Below, one piece after another: positions 24,426 to 33,060 of a stretch of DNA of 64,000 nt (the stretch's first letter is position 1; every line of letters starts with the position of its first letter). Origin of the DNA: Clostridia bacterium. Its GTDB lineage: Bacteria; Bacillota; Clostridia; TANB77; CAG-465. The translations under genes and the position numbers were made by a program. Location of the stretch: positions 1 to 64,000 of the forward strand of contig JAFWCU010000029.1 of the NCBI GenBank assembly GCA_017534305.1, given 5' to 3'. The notes beneath the pieces were generated by a model. That model was not told where the DNA came from. It saw only the letters and a list, made by a program, of their open reading frames with translations, and ran no database searches.

Positions 24426-25745
24426 TTACTCTTCTTTTTTATTTAGCAAATTATCTTCTATATACTTTAATACTCTATCGTCTAAGTATTTCTTTAACTC
24501 CTCATCTAAATAGTTTTGTCTAATCTTACTAGATGAAATTGGAACATAATCAAAATTATCTATAATAATAAAATTGTCCTTTTGATTAAATCTATCTACA
24601 TATTTTTTAATATCTATATTATCTCTATTTAAAACTATAACATTACATTCTAAAAGCTCATCTACATTTTCCCATTTATCAAAAGAAACAATGTTATCTG
24701 CTCCCATTATTAGATATAATTTATCATTTTGATATTTCTTTCTTAATTCTCTAAAAATCAAATATGTATAAGTTAACTCATTTAATGTAGTAGATACTTC
24801 TACTTTATCATTTTCAAAAAACTTAAACATATTAATTCTGTCTTTAAGTGGAGATTGTGGAGTTTTATCCCAGTAATTAATAGTTGGTATAACAATAATT
24901 CTATCTACTATCTTATTAGATAATAAATAATCTATAACATGAGTATGTCCTTTGTGTACCGGATCAAAAGTTCCAACATATACTCCAATCTTTTCACGTT
25001 TATATTGAGGTTCTATAAATTTATGTTTATTCCTATCATGTAGTCTTTTTATCTTGGTCTTTATTTCATCATCTAAATGCTCTCCATAAATATATTTTTC
25101 TATATCTGCATAAGTTACACCAAGTTTATCCTCATCTGTTTTTCCAGAAAGTCCATCTGATGGTGCTTTATATAGTACTTTTTGAGGGACACCTAAAACT
25201 TCACCTATAGCAATAACTTCAGATACAGTAAAATCATTCAAAACACCAATATCATGAACAGAATCTCCACCTTTAGTAAAATATCCTACATATAGTTCGC
25301 TCTTGTTTGATGTTCCAGCAACTATATATGTACCATGCTTTTTAGCAGAGTATAATGCTGCTAAGTAATATAAAGTTGTCATTCTAAGACGTGGCTTAAT
25401 ATTTATATCACTATTTAGAAGTTCTTCTTCAGTAGCACTAATGTTATTTAAACTTAACTGTTCTTTGAAAGAATCATATGTATTTGTTAAATCATAATTA
25501 ATCATCTCAAATCCATAGTGATCTGCAATTAGTTCTGCATCAGTTCTGTCTTCAATATTTGAATGACAAGGCATTGTAACACCTAGTACATTTTCTTTGC
25601 CTATTGCATTTACCATTATAGCTGCAACAACTGCACTATCTTTTCCGCCACTTATCCCTATTACTGCGCCTTTTAAATTATTCTTAGCATAGTAATCTCT
25701 TATATAATTAATTACATTTTCTGCTTCTAGTTTTGCATTAAACAT
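24426..25745 (-). CDS. NadE-NadD fusion: NAD synthetase plus nicotinate-nucleotide adenylyltransferase
   Basis: A 439-residue bifunctional protein predicted to make the last two steps of NAD synthesis. Residues 1-245 are an ammonia-dependent NAD synthetase: PP-loop SGGKDS (32-37), R-M-T-T-L-Y-Y-L-A at 121-129, and SDGLSGKTDEDKLG (196-209). There is no glutaminase domain. Residues 252-439 are NadD: GTFDPVHKGH (258-267) with both nucleotidyl-transfer His residues, and ISSSKIR (403-409). The order is opposite to the pathway. The Shine-Dalgarno is weak. It is likely cotranscribed with the zinc-ribbon and ADP-ribose Nudix genes. Confidence 0.93.
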   Translation of the reverse strand: MFNAKLEAENVINYIRDYYAKNNLKGAVIGISGGKDSAVVAAIMVNAIGKENVLGVTMPCHSNIEDRTDAELIADHYGFEMINYDLTNTYDSFKEQLSLNNISATEEELLNSDINIKPRLRMTTLYYLAALYSAKKHGTYIVAGTSNKSELYVGYFTKGGDSVHDIGVLNDFTVSEVIAIGEVLGVPQKVLYKAPSDGLSGKTDEDKLGVTYADIEKYIYGEHLDDEIKTKIKRLHDRNKHKFIEPQYKREKIGVYVGTFDPVHKGHTHVIDYLLSNKIVDRIIVIPTINYWDKTPQSPLKDRINMFKFFENDKVEVSTTLNELTYTYLIFRELRKKYQNDKLYLIMGADNIVSFDKWENVDELLECNVIVLNRDNIDIKKYVDRFNQKDNFIIIDNFDYVPISSSKIRQNYLDEELKKYLDDRVLKYIEDNLLNKKEE

Positions 25746-25764
25746 AAAATTTCATCTCGTCTTT

Positions 25765-26121
25765 CTATTCTCTAAAATATGTTCTTGCATAAAATTCATT
25801 ATCACTAAGCATTGTATCTACATCTTCAAAATCTACACCTGCAAATTTTCTACAAAGATCTAGTATTTCTTCATCATTTAGTTCATCTCTTACTATTCTT
25901 TTAATACTTCCATTATCCATTTTAAATATAAATACAATTTCTTCACCTAAATATTCATTCCAATATGTTGGTCTAAGGTTTTCTTTAATAAAATCTTCAT
26001 ATTCTTCTATATAATCATCTTCAAAAGAAACGCCATAATTTCCATCTATTTCTTCAACATCAAATTTAGCTCTATCAAGACTATCCACATTATCTACACC
26101 CATAATATAACTATAATTCAT
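25765..26121 (-). CDS. Unrecognised small acidic protein
   Basis: A 118-residue soluble protein with many Asp/Glu residues and no signal or membrane segment. Its Shine-Dalgarno AAGGAG lies within the last codons of the upstream esterase gene, with one base between that stop and this ATG, so translation is coupled. The next gene is the NadE-NadD fusion, 19 bp on. I do not recognise the family. Confidence 0.65.
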   Translation of the reverse strand: MNYSYIMGVDNVDSLDRAKFDVEEIDGNYGVSFEDDYIEEYEDFIKENLRPTYWNEYLGEEIVFIFKMDNGSIKRIVRDELNDEEILDLCRKFAGVDFEDVDTMLSDNEFYARTYFRE

Positions 26122-26122
26122 A

Positions 26123-26809
26123 CTAATTCTCCTTTACTAAATATTTAATACCCTTTGCAATTCTTTCTTCTACATCTACAAAGTGGTTTCCTTCATTTTC
26201 TTCATAAATACAATCTAATCCACACGATTTATAATAATCACAAAGATTAATAGTCAATTTTTCTATTTTACTCATAAGCTCATTTTTGGTATTTTTTTCT
26301 TTATTTCCAAGCGAGAAGTATAAAGTTTCAACTTTTGAAGAAAAACTGTTTTCTTTGGCAAATTGAACAAATCTAGGGTACCATAGTGAGCCAGAACAAC
26401 TTGCAATTTTTAAAAAGTAATCTGTTTTATACATTGCATATACACTAAAAAGTCCTGCAAGCGAATATCCACAAAGTGCACTATATGAAATATTATATCC
26501 AATATTTTGAATTATTTTCTCTACTTCAGGAATAATGTTATTAATTAGTTCTTCTAGATATTCATCTGCTCCACCTGTATAATCTGAATCACTTTTAAAA
26601 AGTTTTTCCATAAACCATGGAGACATTTCTCTATTCCAATCTACATTTGAGATGCTAACAAAAATATAATTCTTATCTGTTAAATCATATATTATTTCTC
26701 CATTCTCTTCAAATGAATTAAAATATACAACAGGTAATAAATTACTACTTATTTGCTCATTATAGTATATGGATATATTCTTATTTCCAACATTTAGTTT
26801 TTCTACCAT
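26123..26809 (-). CDS. Alpha/beta-hydrolase esterase (Fes/esterase-D-like)
   Basis: A 228-residue cytoplasmic hydrolase. The nucleophile elbow is C-G-Y-S-L-A-G (Ser around residue 116). The S-G-S-L-W-Y-P stretch that follows is typical of the Fes/IroE and esterase D-like group, and a late E-G-N-H-F supplies the catalytic His. There is no signal peptide. The substrate is unknown; no siderophore genes are nearby. AGGAG is 14 bases before the ATG, rather far. Promoter module 6 lies 33 bp upstream. Confidence 0.8.
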   Translation of the reverse strand: MVEKLNVGNKNISIYYNEQISSNLLPVVYFNSFEENGEIIYDLTDKNYIFVSISNVDWNREMSPWFMEKLFKSDSDYTGGADEYLEELINNIIPEVEKIIQNIGYNISYSALCGYSLAGLFSVYAMYKTDYFLKIASCSGSLWYPRFVQFAKENSFSSKVETLYFSLGNKEKNTKNELMSKIEKLTINLCDYYKSCGLDCIYEENEGNHFVDVEERIAKGIKYLVKEN

Positions 26810-26842
26810 AAAAACATTTTTCTCCTATTTATTTTCAGTAAA

Positions 26843-26883
26843 ATAATAGCACAAAAGCAAGTAACTTACAACAGCTACTTGCT
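26843..26883 (-). terminator. Composite terminator-promoter hairpin (module 6)
   Basis: Arms AGCAAGTAGC/GTTACTTGCT (paired core AGCAAGTA/TACTTGCT). TTGTAA (26866-26871), a 17-bp spacer and TGC-TATTAT (hexamer 26843-26848). The esterase start codon is 33 bp downstream. Confidence 0.68.
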
Positions 26884-26894
26884 ATTTTAAATAA

Positions 26895-27833
26895 TTATTC
26901 TATTTTCCATTTTGGAGGATAAAAATATTCTATTTTTTCTTTCTTTTGAACATACTTTTTCTTTATTTTTGTTCTATTAGATTTAAGTTCAGGTCTTGCT
27001 TGTCTTAAGTATTTATCTAGTTCACAAAATATATTTTGGCAATCTATTAACTGTAATGGTCTATTGCCTATTCTTTTAAAATCTAAGTTTAGTCTTTTAA
27101 ACTCTTCATCTTGATGTTCATACATATATTTAATTATATCTTCATCTGAAAGTTTTCCTTTATCTTCAAAACATTTTTCAATGCCTCTATGAGAACCAGG
27201 ACCTGCTACAGTATATTCATCTTCTCTCCAATTAACAACATCACTATAATTTATATCTGTAACAAGTTGGTAAGCCATAAAATTACCAATTAAAGGATAA
27301 GATTTAACAATATTAAATGCTTCTTTCATCGTTCTACAAGATAGTATTTTATCTTGCATTCTATCTTCAAAAAACATCTTTGAAAGTAATACTAAATGAT
27401 TTTCATGTTTTCTATCAAATCCAAACGCTTTATTTGCACAAGAAATATATGCATCATTATATATTGCATTCCCTTTTAAGATTTCCTCTTCTAACACTTT
27501 AGAATATTTGTCTACATCAAAAGATTTTAGTGTCACATCTCCAAATGCATTAACTAGTGTCTCCCATGTACTTTCTTTGTTAAATATCTTAAAAAGAATA
27601 ATTCTAAATATTGTATCTTCTGCACTATATTTTTTTCCATTATATATAACATTTTTTAATAAATACTGACTTACTCTATCATTTACTCTATAGCTATTGC
27701 AAAACTTATATTCTTGCAAAATCTTGTCTTCTGTCCAAGGAGCCATTAATCCTTGTTTTTTCTTTTCAAATATACTTTGCCTTTCTGCAGCAAAATACCA
27801 ATATAAATCATAAACATCTTGTCTTTTTTTCAT
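26895..27833 (-). CDS. 5-hmdU DNA kinase helical-domain (HMUDK_hel)-like protein
   Basis: About 312 residues that match, over their whole length, the all-helical domain found with phage 5-hydroxymethyl-dU DNA kinases and the related alpha-glutamyl/putrescinyl-thymine pyrophosphorylase group. Recognisable blocks are RQDVYDLYWYFAAERQ, the Y-K-F-C-N-S-Y-R-x-x-D-R-V-S-Q-Y-L pattern, I-L-F-K-I-F-N-K, K-H-E-N-H-L, the A-G-P-G-S-H-R-G-I turn and a final F-Y-P-P-K-W. In phages these enzymes hypermodify thymine. No kinase domain or phage gene is attached. The start is MKKRQDVY because GAGAGGATATACT precedes it. Confidence 0.75.
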   Translation of the reverse strand: MKKRQDVYDLYWYFAAERQSIFEKKKQGLMAPWTEDKILQEYKFCNSYRVNDRVSQYLLKNVIYNGKKYSAEDTIFRIILFKIFNKESTWETLVNAFGDVTLKSFDVDKYSKVLEEEILKGNAIYNDAYISCANKAFGFDRKHENHLVLLSKMFFEDRMQDKILSCRTMKEAFNIVKSYPLIGNFMAYQLVTDINYSDVVNWREDEYTVAGPGSHRGIEKCFEDKGKLSDEDIIKYMYEHQDEEFKRLNLDFKRIGNRPLQLIDCQNIFCELDKYLRQARPELKSNRTKIKKKYVQKKEKIEYFYPPKWKIE

Positions 27834-27912
27834 AGTATATCCTCTCTTTTTTAATTTTTTTACCAAACTTTATATGAAATTTCAACTGTTTTTATATAAA
27901 AAAATAATAATA

Positions 27913-27950
27913 GATAAAATAAAAAAGCAAGTAAAATTAATTACTTGCTT
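27913..27950 (-). terminator. Intrinsic terminator after class I aldolase
   Basis: AAAGCAAGTAA/TTACTTGCTTT arms with an ATTAAT-type loop, then TTTTATTTT on the minus strand. The arms belong to the module family, but the downstream bases do not make a -10, so this copy looks like a pure terminator. Confidence 0.8.
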
Positions 27951-27971
27951 TTGTTTTAATTTAAATGTTTA

Positions 27972-28859
27972 TTAGTCTATAGAAGCATTGTATATTTTAA
28001 CAATTACATCTCCTAATAATTTATCAAATTCTTCTTGAGTTTGATCTACTCTTAAGTCTTGTAATAAAGCTCTTGAAAAACTTGCAATCATTCTGTGGTT
28101 TTTAGCTAGTTTTTCTACAGCTTCATCTACGCTATATCCACCAGATAGGGCAACAATTCTTACTACACATTCGTAGTCATAAAGATCAAGATATAAGTTT
28201 TCAACTGTAGGAATAGTGAATTTGAACATAATTTTATCGTTCATATCCCAAGTATTTAAAACTTCTTTGATTTCTTCTTTAAGCATTGATTCGCAAAGTT
28301 CTTTTTCTGGAGCATGAATATCTACTTCAGGTTCAATGATTGGAACTAGTCCATTATCACAAATAACTTTAGCAAATTCAAATTGTTGTTTAACAATTGC
28401 TTTAATTCCTTCTCTATTTGGTTCATATATTACTGAACGCATTTTTGTACCAAATACATTGTGTCCTACTGCTACTTGACATTGTTCAGCAAGGTTAGGA
28501 ATTTCTTTCATAAGTTTAACTCCATTTGCTTCATCTTGTAGTCCTTTATCTACTTTTAAGAATGAAAGAATTCCTTTTTCATTCCATAGATATTCAGATG
28601 TATATTCATCTCCAATTTTTGAATTCATTGTTTTTTCAAAAAGTATTGCTCCAATGATATGGTCGCTAGTGAATGATTTACTAGTAAACACTCTTTTTCT
28701 CATTTCATGGATAAGGTCAAACATTTCTTCTTCAGTAGAATATTCGTCCTCATTAATTCCATAAGCTTTTAGTGTTTTTGAGCTACTTCCACCACTTTGG
28801 TCTAGTGCTGCAATAAATCCTCTTTTGTCTTTCATCATTTCTAACATTTTTTCGTTCAT
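27972..28859 (-). CDS. fda: Class I fructose-bisphosphate aldolase
   Basis: A 295-residue Schiff-base aldolase that cleaves fructose-1,6-bisphosphate in glycolysis. Family hallmarks are GFIAALDQSGGSSSKTL at 14-30, the V-G-H-N-V-F-G block, I-I-E-P-E-V-D with its acidic residues, the M-F-K-F-T-I-P lysine strand that forms the Schiff base, and S-G-G-Y-S for phosphate binding. I start at MNEKMLEM, where AAGGGG is positioned correctly, rather than ten codons earlier. It is a one-gene unit, separate from gap. Confidence 0.94.
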   Translation of the reverse strand: MNEKMLEMMKDKRGFIAALDQSGGSSSKTLKAYGINEDEYSTEEEMFDLIHEMRKRVFTSKSFTSDHIIGAILFEKTMNSKIGDEYTSEYLWNEKGILSFLKVDKGLQDEANGVKLMKEIPNLAEQCQVAVGHNVFGTKMRSVIYEPNREGIKAIVKQQFEFAKVICDNGLVPIIEPEVDIHAPEKELCESMLKEEIKEVLNTWDMNDKIMFKFTIPTVENLYLDLYDYECVVRIVALSGGYSVDEAVEKLAKNHRMIASFSRALLQDLRVDQTQEEFDKLLGDVIVKIYNASID

Positions 28860-28933
28860 AATAAATACCCCTTTCTTATATTTATCCAACCCTTATTTTA
28901 TTACAATTTTTCTGTTCTTGCAATAGTTTTTAA

Positions 28934-30262
28934 CTATTTTGCTAAAGTTCCCATTGGATCCCATGGATTTAGTTCAATAGGCTCTTGTTTTAACATAGCC
29001 AACTCTTCTTCAGATAGATATTTTTTATTTACAACAGCTTGGTAAACATAGTTATCAAACCAAGAATCTGATGCAACATAGTAACCTTCATATGCAATAT
29101 CTTCTCCCCAGCTATTTTCTATTTTCCATTTTGTAGATTTGTTATCTACTAAATCTACTCCAGTAATAACCATCGCATGATTCATTGCAGATTCACGGCT
29201 ATCTAACATTGCCTCTTTAGTCATTTTAGAATTTACTTGGAATAAAGTATCTGTATCATAAGTTTTATCATCCCATAAACCTACATCTCTACCACCATAT
29301 TTTGAACAGTCGCTTCCAAACCAAACTACTTCTTTATCTTTTAGTTGAGAAATAACTAATTCTTTAAATCTTGGCATTTCTAGATTTAGATATTTTACTC
29401 TATTTCCTTCAACAACATTTCCTAAATGTTTAACAGTAAATGTATTATTGAAAGGTTTATCATCTGTTGGGCTATTTATGATACTTACGTAGTCATTTAA
29501 GTCTATTTCTAAGAAGTTTCTTACAAACTCATGTGGAGTAACATTTCTCTCGCGTTTATATTCATGAGTATCTTTATTTACAATTTCAAATGTAAATGAT
29601 TTTGGTGGAACTCCATAAGCACTACATAAAGCTTTATATATATCTTTCATTAAAGCTTCTTTCTTAGTTCTAATTGGTTCCATATCTCCAGCAAATTCAT
29701 GTCTTGCATCATATGCAAATTTACGAATTAATCTGTTTAATACTCTGTTAATATCTCTACTATTTGAACTTTGGTAAGTCTCAGGGAAGGCATCTTGTGG
29801 AACAACTCCATATTTGTTAACAATGTTTACAAACATATCCCACTGTCCTCCATCTTCAATACCATTAGATAGTACATGTACTAAAGTTCTATCATCTTTA
29901 TCTACTTCTAAAAGACTCATTACAGTTTCGAGTAAAAAGTTACATTTTTCTAGTTTATCCCAAAAAGCAATATAACTTTGAGATAGTTCAAACTTTTCTG
30001 GATTATATTTTTTACCTATAATTTCTCTTAAAACGTTTAGTCCTGCAAATATCCAACATCTTCCACTCTTCTTTTGATTACATACTGGTAAAGTTTGGAT
30101 TTCTACAGAAAACATTGGACGAGTTTTATTGTACTCTCCTTTATTTTCAACAAGTTTAGTTACATCTGAATTAGATAATGCCCCTCTTGCAATTGTATAT
30201 ATGTCTTTACTTAAATAGTCTTCAGTTACTTCTTTTAAGAAGTCATTTGTAATTTCTTTCAT
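28934..30262 (-). CDS. pepC: Aminopeptidase C (bleomycin-hydrolase family, C1B)
   Basis: A 442-residue cytoplasmic papain-like aminopeptidase that trims peptides and normally forms a hexamer. Catalytic residues are C69 in KKSGRCWIF, H362 in MNHAMVITG and N383 in IENSWG. Length and the C-terminal tail that reaches into the active site (ending PMGTLAK) are normal. GGAGGGAAATTT precedes the ATG. A promoter is predicted at 30302-30330 and module 7 lies further upstream. Confidence 0.95.
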   Translation of the reverse strand: MKEITNDFLKEVTEDYLSKDIYTIARGALSNSDVTKLVENKGEYNKTRPMFSVEIQTLPVCNQKKSGRCWIFAGLNVLREIIGKKYNPEKFELSQSYIAFWDKLEKCNFLLETVMSLLEVDKDDRTLVHVLSNGIEDGGQWDMFVNIVNKYGVVPQDAFPETYQSSNSRDINRVLNRLIRKFAYDARHEFAGDMEPIRTKKEALMKDIYKALCSAYGVPPKSFTFEIVNKDTHEYKRERNVTPHEFVRNFLEIDLNDYVSIINSPTDDKPFNNTFTVKHLGNVVEGNRVKYLNLEMPRFKELVISQLKDKEVVWFGSDCSKYGGRDVGLWDDKTYDTDTLFQVNSKMTKEAMLDSRESAMNHAMVITGVDLVDNKSTKWKIENSWGEDIAYEGYYVASDSWFDNYVYQAVVNKKYLSEEELAMLKQEPIELNPWDPMGTLAK

Positions 30263-30301
30263 AAATTTCCCTCCTATTATTCATATTAATTTAACAATTA
30301 A

Positions 30302-30330
30302 TATATATCATAACGCTAAACTTTATTCAA
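30302..30330 (-). promoter_or_regulatory. Sigma-A promoter of pepC
   Basis: TTGAAT (30325-30330), 17 bp, then TATATA (30302-30307) with TGA directly before it. It lies about 40 bp before the pepC start codon. Confidence 0.5.
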
Positions 30331-30486
30331 CATTATGTATATAAAGACATACTATATCCATTGTATAAATATAACAAAAGAATCTCGAATCTATGTATTA
30401 CTTATACATAACTTATTGGATTATAGTATTAACTATTAGTGAAGTTTCTCCCTCACACTCCTCTCTATATTAAAGTATCGCGTTAT

Positions 30487-30527
30487 ATAATAGCATAAAA
30501 GCGAGTACTTTTCAAGAAATACCCGCT
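30487..30527 (-). terminator. Composite terminator-promoter hairpin (module 7)
   Basis: Variant arms AGCGGGTA/TACTCGCT (G-T pairs tolerated). TTGAAA (30510-30515), 17 bp, TGC-TATTAT (hexamer 30487-30492). The next gene, pepC, starts 224 bp further on and has its own promoter. Nothing else was found in 30331-30486 apart from GA-rich AGAGAGGAG and AGGGAGAA stretches. Confidence 0.6.
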
Positions 30528-30541
30528 ATATAATTACATAA

Positions 30542-31402
30542 TTATTTTTCTTTTTCTATTATATTTTCAAGAATACCACAACATTTATCCCATAATTTTT
30601 GAGCTTCTTCAAGATATGGATCATCATATTTTACATTCATTTCTTTTCCAATTTTACTATATGTTTTGCCACATTCAAAGTCTTCGCCAGGAACGCTTGT
30701 TGCAAGCCATACTAAACGTTTGGCGCTATTTTCTGGAGAAATAGTAAATAAATACTTTATTGGTGTATGATAACCAAGTTTTACTATTCCTTTCATTTCT
30801 GCACCAAAGTTTGTTCTTACAACACCTGGCTCAAAAGCTACTGCATCAATACCCTTTTCCCTATATTCATGATCTAACCATCTAGTAAATAATATATTGG
30901 ATAATTTTGCATTTCCATATTCTTTAAATGCATCATAACTTATTCCTTGCACGCTGAAGCTTGTTATATTAAGCTTATCTATATCATACTTAGCAAACAT
31001 ATTTGCAGCAACACTAGATGTTTGTATTACTGTTGCATGAGATTCTTTTAGCTTTGGTAAAAGCAAATAAGTAAGTAAAAATGGAGAAAGTACATTTACT
31101 TGAAATGTCATTTCATTTCCATCAATTGTTGTTCTAAAATTTGGAATAACTGCACCAGCATTATTTGCAAGCACATCTATTCTTTCAAGCTTATTTAACT
31201 CACGAGCAAGATTAACTACTTGAGAAAAATCTGCAAAGTCTGCAAGAAAATACTTACAATTTAGATCTTGAGCAACTTTTTTAGTTTTTTGAGGATTACG
31301 TCCCACAATTATTACTTCATGTCCAAGCTTAACCAATTCTTTTGCAGCAGCTTTTCCTATTCCATCACTTGCTCCTGTTATTACTATTGTTTTGCTATTC
31401 AT
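30542..31402 (-). CDS. Short-chain dehydrogenase/reductase
   Basis: A 286-residue Rossmann-fold oxidoreductase. G-A-S-D-G-I-G near residue 8-14 binds the nucleotide, and the following basic V-G-R-N suggests NADP preference. N-N-A-G is present, as are Q-T-S-S in the catalytic serine strand and Y-G-N-A-K as the YxxxK pair. It resembles the retinol-dehydrogenase/protochlorophyllide-reductase-like branch, which in bacteria has diverse or unknown substrates. AGGAGGTATTAT precedes the ATG. Cotranscribed with the CYTH-like gene 10 bp upstream. Confidence 0.88.
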   Translation of the reverse strand: MNSKTIVITGASDGIGKAAAKELVKLGHEVIIVGRNPQKTKKVAQDLNCKYFLADFADFSQVVNLARELNKLERIDVLANNAGAVIPNFRTTIDGNEMTFQVNVLSPFLLTYLLLPKLKESHATVIQTSSVAANMFAKYDIDKLNITSFSVQGISYDAFKEYGNAKLSNILFTRWLDHEYREKGIDAVAFEPGVVRTNFGAEMKGIVKLGYHTPIKYLFTISPENSAKRLVWLATSVPGEDFECGKTYSKIGKEMNVKYDDPYLEEAQKLWDKCCGILENIIEKEK

Positions 31403-31412
31403 ATAATACCTC

Positions 31413-31940
31413 CTATGCCTTTACATACTTTAAGTAATAGTATTCTGGCAAAGATATATCTAATTTTTCTTTCACATTAAAATGTGATATAAAAGTATTC
31501 AAAATTTTTATATCTTCTGCTTCTAATTCCAAAGTAATTCCGATGTTTTCCACATCTTCCACCCATACACGTATTGTTTCGTTCTTATACTCTATTCCAG
31601 TTTTAGAAAATTTAAATGAGAAATCATAAGAAGATAAAAAGTTATCTTTTACAAATTCTAAAGCTTCAGACTCTGTATCAAATTGTTCACGAGTAAGAAC
31701 TTTATCTATTTTTGCTCCATTTTCTATAGTTGCACGTTTTTGAATAACTAAAACCGCTTTTGAATCCCATTCATTTTTTTGATACACTCTAACCTTAAGT
31801 GTATCTTCAGTTATACTTGCTCCATTTTTATTTAAATATACAAGATCATAAAAGCCATATTCACTTGCTTTTTTAACGCCCAAATCTTCTATATTATTAA
31901 CATTTTTGTTATCGCTTAATATTACTCTTAAATACTTCAT
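31413..31940 (-). CDS. CYTH-like (triphosphate tunnel) protein, tentative
   Basis: A 175-residue soluble protein. The alternating charged strand K-V-R-V-Y-Q, the L-V-I-Q-K-R-A strand, R-E-Q-F...A-L-E-F-V and the late W-V-E-D-V-E-N-I-G-I-T-L-E-L-E-A-E strand follow the pattern of CYTH proteins (thiamine-triphosphatase/CyaB fold), in which an ExE-type motif and alternating basic residues line a tunnel. The N-terminal ExExK itself is not obvious, so the assignment is uncertain. It lies between the MmcQ/EVE-like gene and the SDR with gaps of 10-12 bp. Confidence 0.5.
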   Translation of the reverse strand: MKYLRVILSDNKNVNNIEDLGVKKASEYGFYDLVYLNKNGASITEDTLKVRVYQKNEWDSKAVLVIQKRATIENGAKIDKVLTREQFDTESEALEFVKDNFLSSYDFSFKFSKTGIEYKNETIRVWVEDVENIGITLELEAEDIKILNTFISHFNVKEKLDISLPEYYYLKYVKA

Positions 31941-31952
31941 AAACTCACCTTA

Positions 31953-32999
31953 TTATTCAATTATTTTGTCGACTTCTTTTTTCAAATCTTCAGTCATATA
32001 TCTTGGACCTCGAACCGCTGTAACTCCAAGCTCTTTCATACGAGAAAAAGGAATACTTTTACTACCAAATCTATTTAGCACTTTAAGCTTCATAATTGAA
32101 CTTAGTTTTACATGTTTATTTTTTGTCTCATATGGTATATCTGTCTCAAGTACCTGACATTTATACATAAGTGCAGAGTTTGGTGCTCCAACATACATAT
32201 ATACTATATCTCCTATTTTAACACCTGCTCCTTGTTTCCAATTATTTATATCTGAATTATCAAAATGTGAACAGATATCAAAATATTTTGGATTTGCAGG
32301 AATTATCCATTCCTCTGTCTTTTTTCTAGTTTCAGTATAAGAATGGCTTTCCTCAACAAGCTTCATTATTCTATCTGTTTTAACAGTACCATCTAAAATT
32401 ATAGTAATCCAATACTTTTTATTCATATGGTATGCTCTATAAAATCCATCTTCTTTAACAAGTTCATCTATTTCTTGAGGATCTAGTTTTATGTTCATAA
32501 CTTCTACTAATCCACTTGCTTTATCCTCTATCTTAGACTTATCTATTGGCATAATAATTCCATACCACTTTTGTGAATCTGGATTTCTAAATATTCCAGC
32601 ATCTCCGTTTGCCTCATCTTCCCATGGAAATTCCACTTCATCTCCATATTTTTCTAAAATACAATTTACAATTTCATTAGTTTGAGAAAAAGTAAAATTA
32701 CTTGATTCAAAACAATGTTTCTTAATATCTCTAAGCAACAAATCTAATTCTTCTCTTACTTGTCCAACAAAAGCCCCAGTAGATTCTTCTATTCTATAAT
32801 TTGTATACTCATCTCCAAAGGCATTATCTATTACTTTGGCTTCAACTTTATCTTCTACTATTCTAACATCTACTCTAAAATCTCCATTCATAATATTTCT
32901 AGAATAAATATATCCAATATCTTCTTTTTTAAAGCCATACTTTATAAGTTTCTTTTCTACAGGTTTACTCTTTTTAAATATTTCTTCTTCAATAGTCAC
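31953..32999 (-). CDS. MmcQ/YjbR-family protein with C-terminal EVE/PUA-like domain
   Basis: About 348 residues. The middle carries an MmcQ/YjbR DNA-binding-like module (G-I-F-R-N-P-D-S-Q-K-W-Y-G, then the Y-R-A-Y-H-M-N-K-K-Y-W-I-T-I stretch). After about residue 240 comes an EVE/PUA-like domain (W-I-I-P-A-N-P-K-Y-F-D, then V-Y-M-Y-V-G-A-P). I choose a GTG start (VTIEEEIF), because AGGTGATATA sits before it. The longer frame would extend into module 8. EVE domains bind modified nucleic acid bases, so a nucleic-acid role is inferred. It heads the operon with the CYTH-like and SDR genes. Confidence 0.75.
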   Translation of the reverse strand: MTIEEEIFKKSKPVEKKLIKYGFKKEDIGYIYSRNIMNGDFRVDVRIVEDKVEAKVIDNAFGDEYTNYRIEESTGAFVGQVREELDLLLRDIKKHCFESSNFTFSQTNEIVNCILEKYGDEVEFPWEDEANGDAGIFRNPDSQKWYGIIMPIDKSKIEDKASGLVEVMNIKLDPQEIDELVKEDGFYRAYHMNKKYWITIILDGTVKTDRIMKLVEESHSYTETRKKTEEWIIPANPKYFDICSHFDNSDINNWKQGAGVKIGDIVYMYVGAPNSALMYKCQVLETDIPYETKNKHVKLSSIMKLKVLNRFGSKSIPFSRMKELGVTAVRGPRYMTEDLKKEVDKIIE

Positions 33000-33021
33000 T
33001 ATATCACCTAATTTCTCTAAA

Positions 33022-33060
33022 ATAATATCATAAAAGCAAGTAATGTTCAATTACTTGCTA
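33022..33060 (-). terminator. Composite terminator-promoter hairpin (module 8)
   Basis: Arms AGCAAGTAA/TTACTTGCT. The TAG stop of the phosphatase gene (33058-33060) is itself the first part of the hairpin. TTGAAC (33045-33050), 17 bp, TGA-TATTAT (hexamer 33022-33027). The GTG start of the MmcQ-like gene is only 22 bp on. Confidence 0.75.

Noticed and set aside
26895..27833. A prophage around the hypermodification-type gene
   Set aside because: No integrase, terminase, capsid or tail genes are near, and base composition and operon structure match the surroundings.
33000..33050. N-terminal extension of the MmcQ/YjbR gene to the ATG-like codon at 33050
   Set aside because: The extension lies in module 8 and has no Shine-Dalgarno; GTG at 32999 has AGGTG at the right distance.
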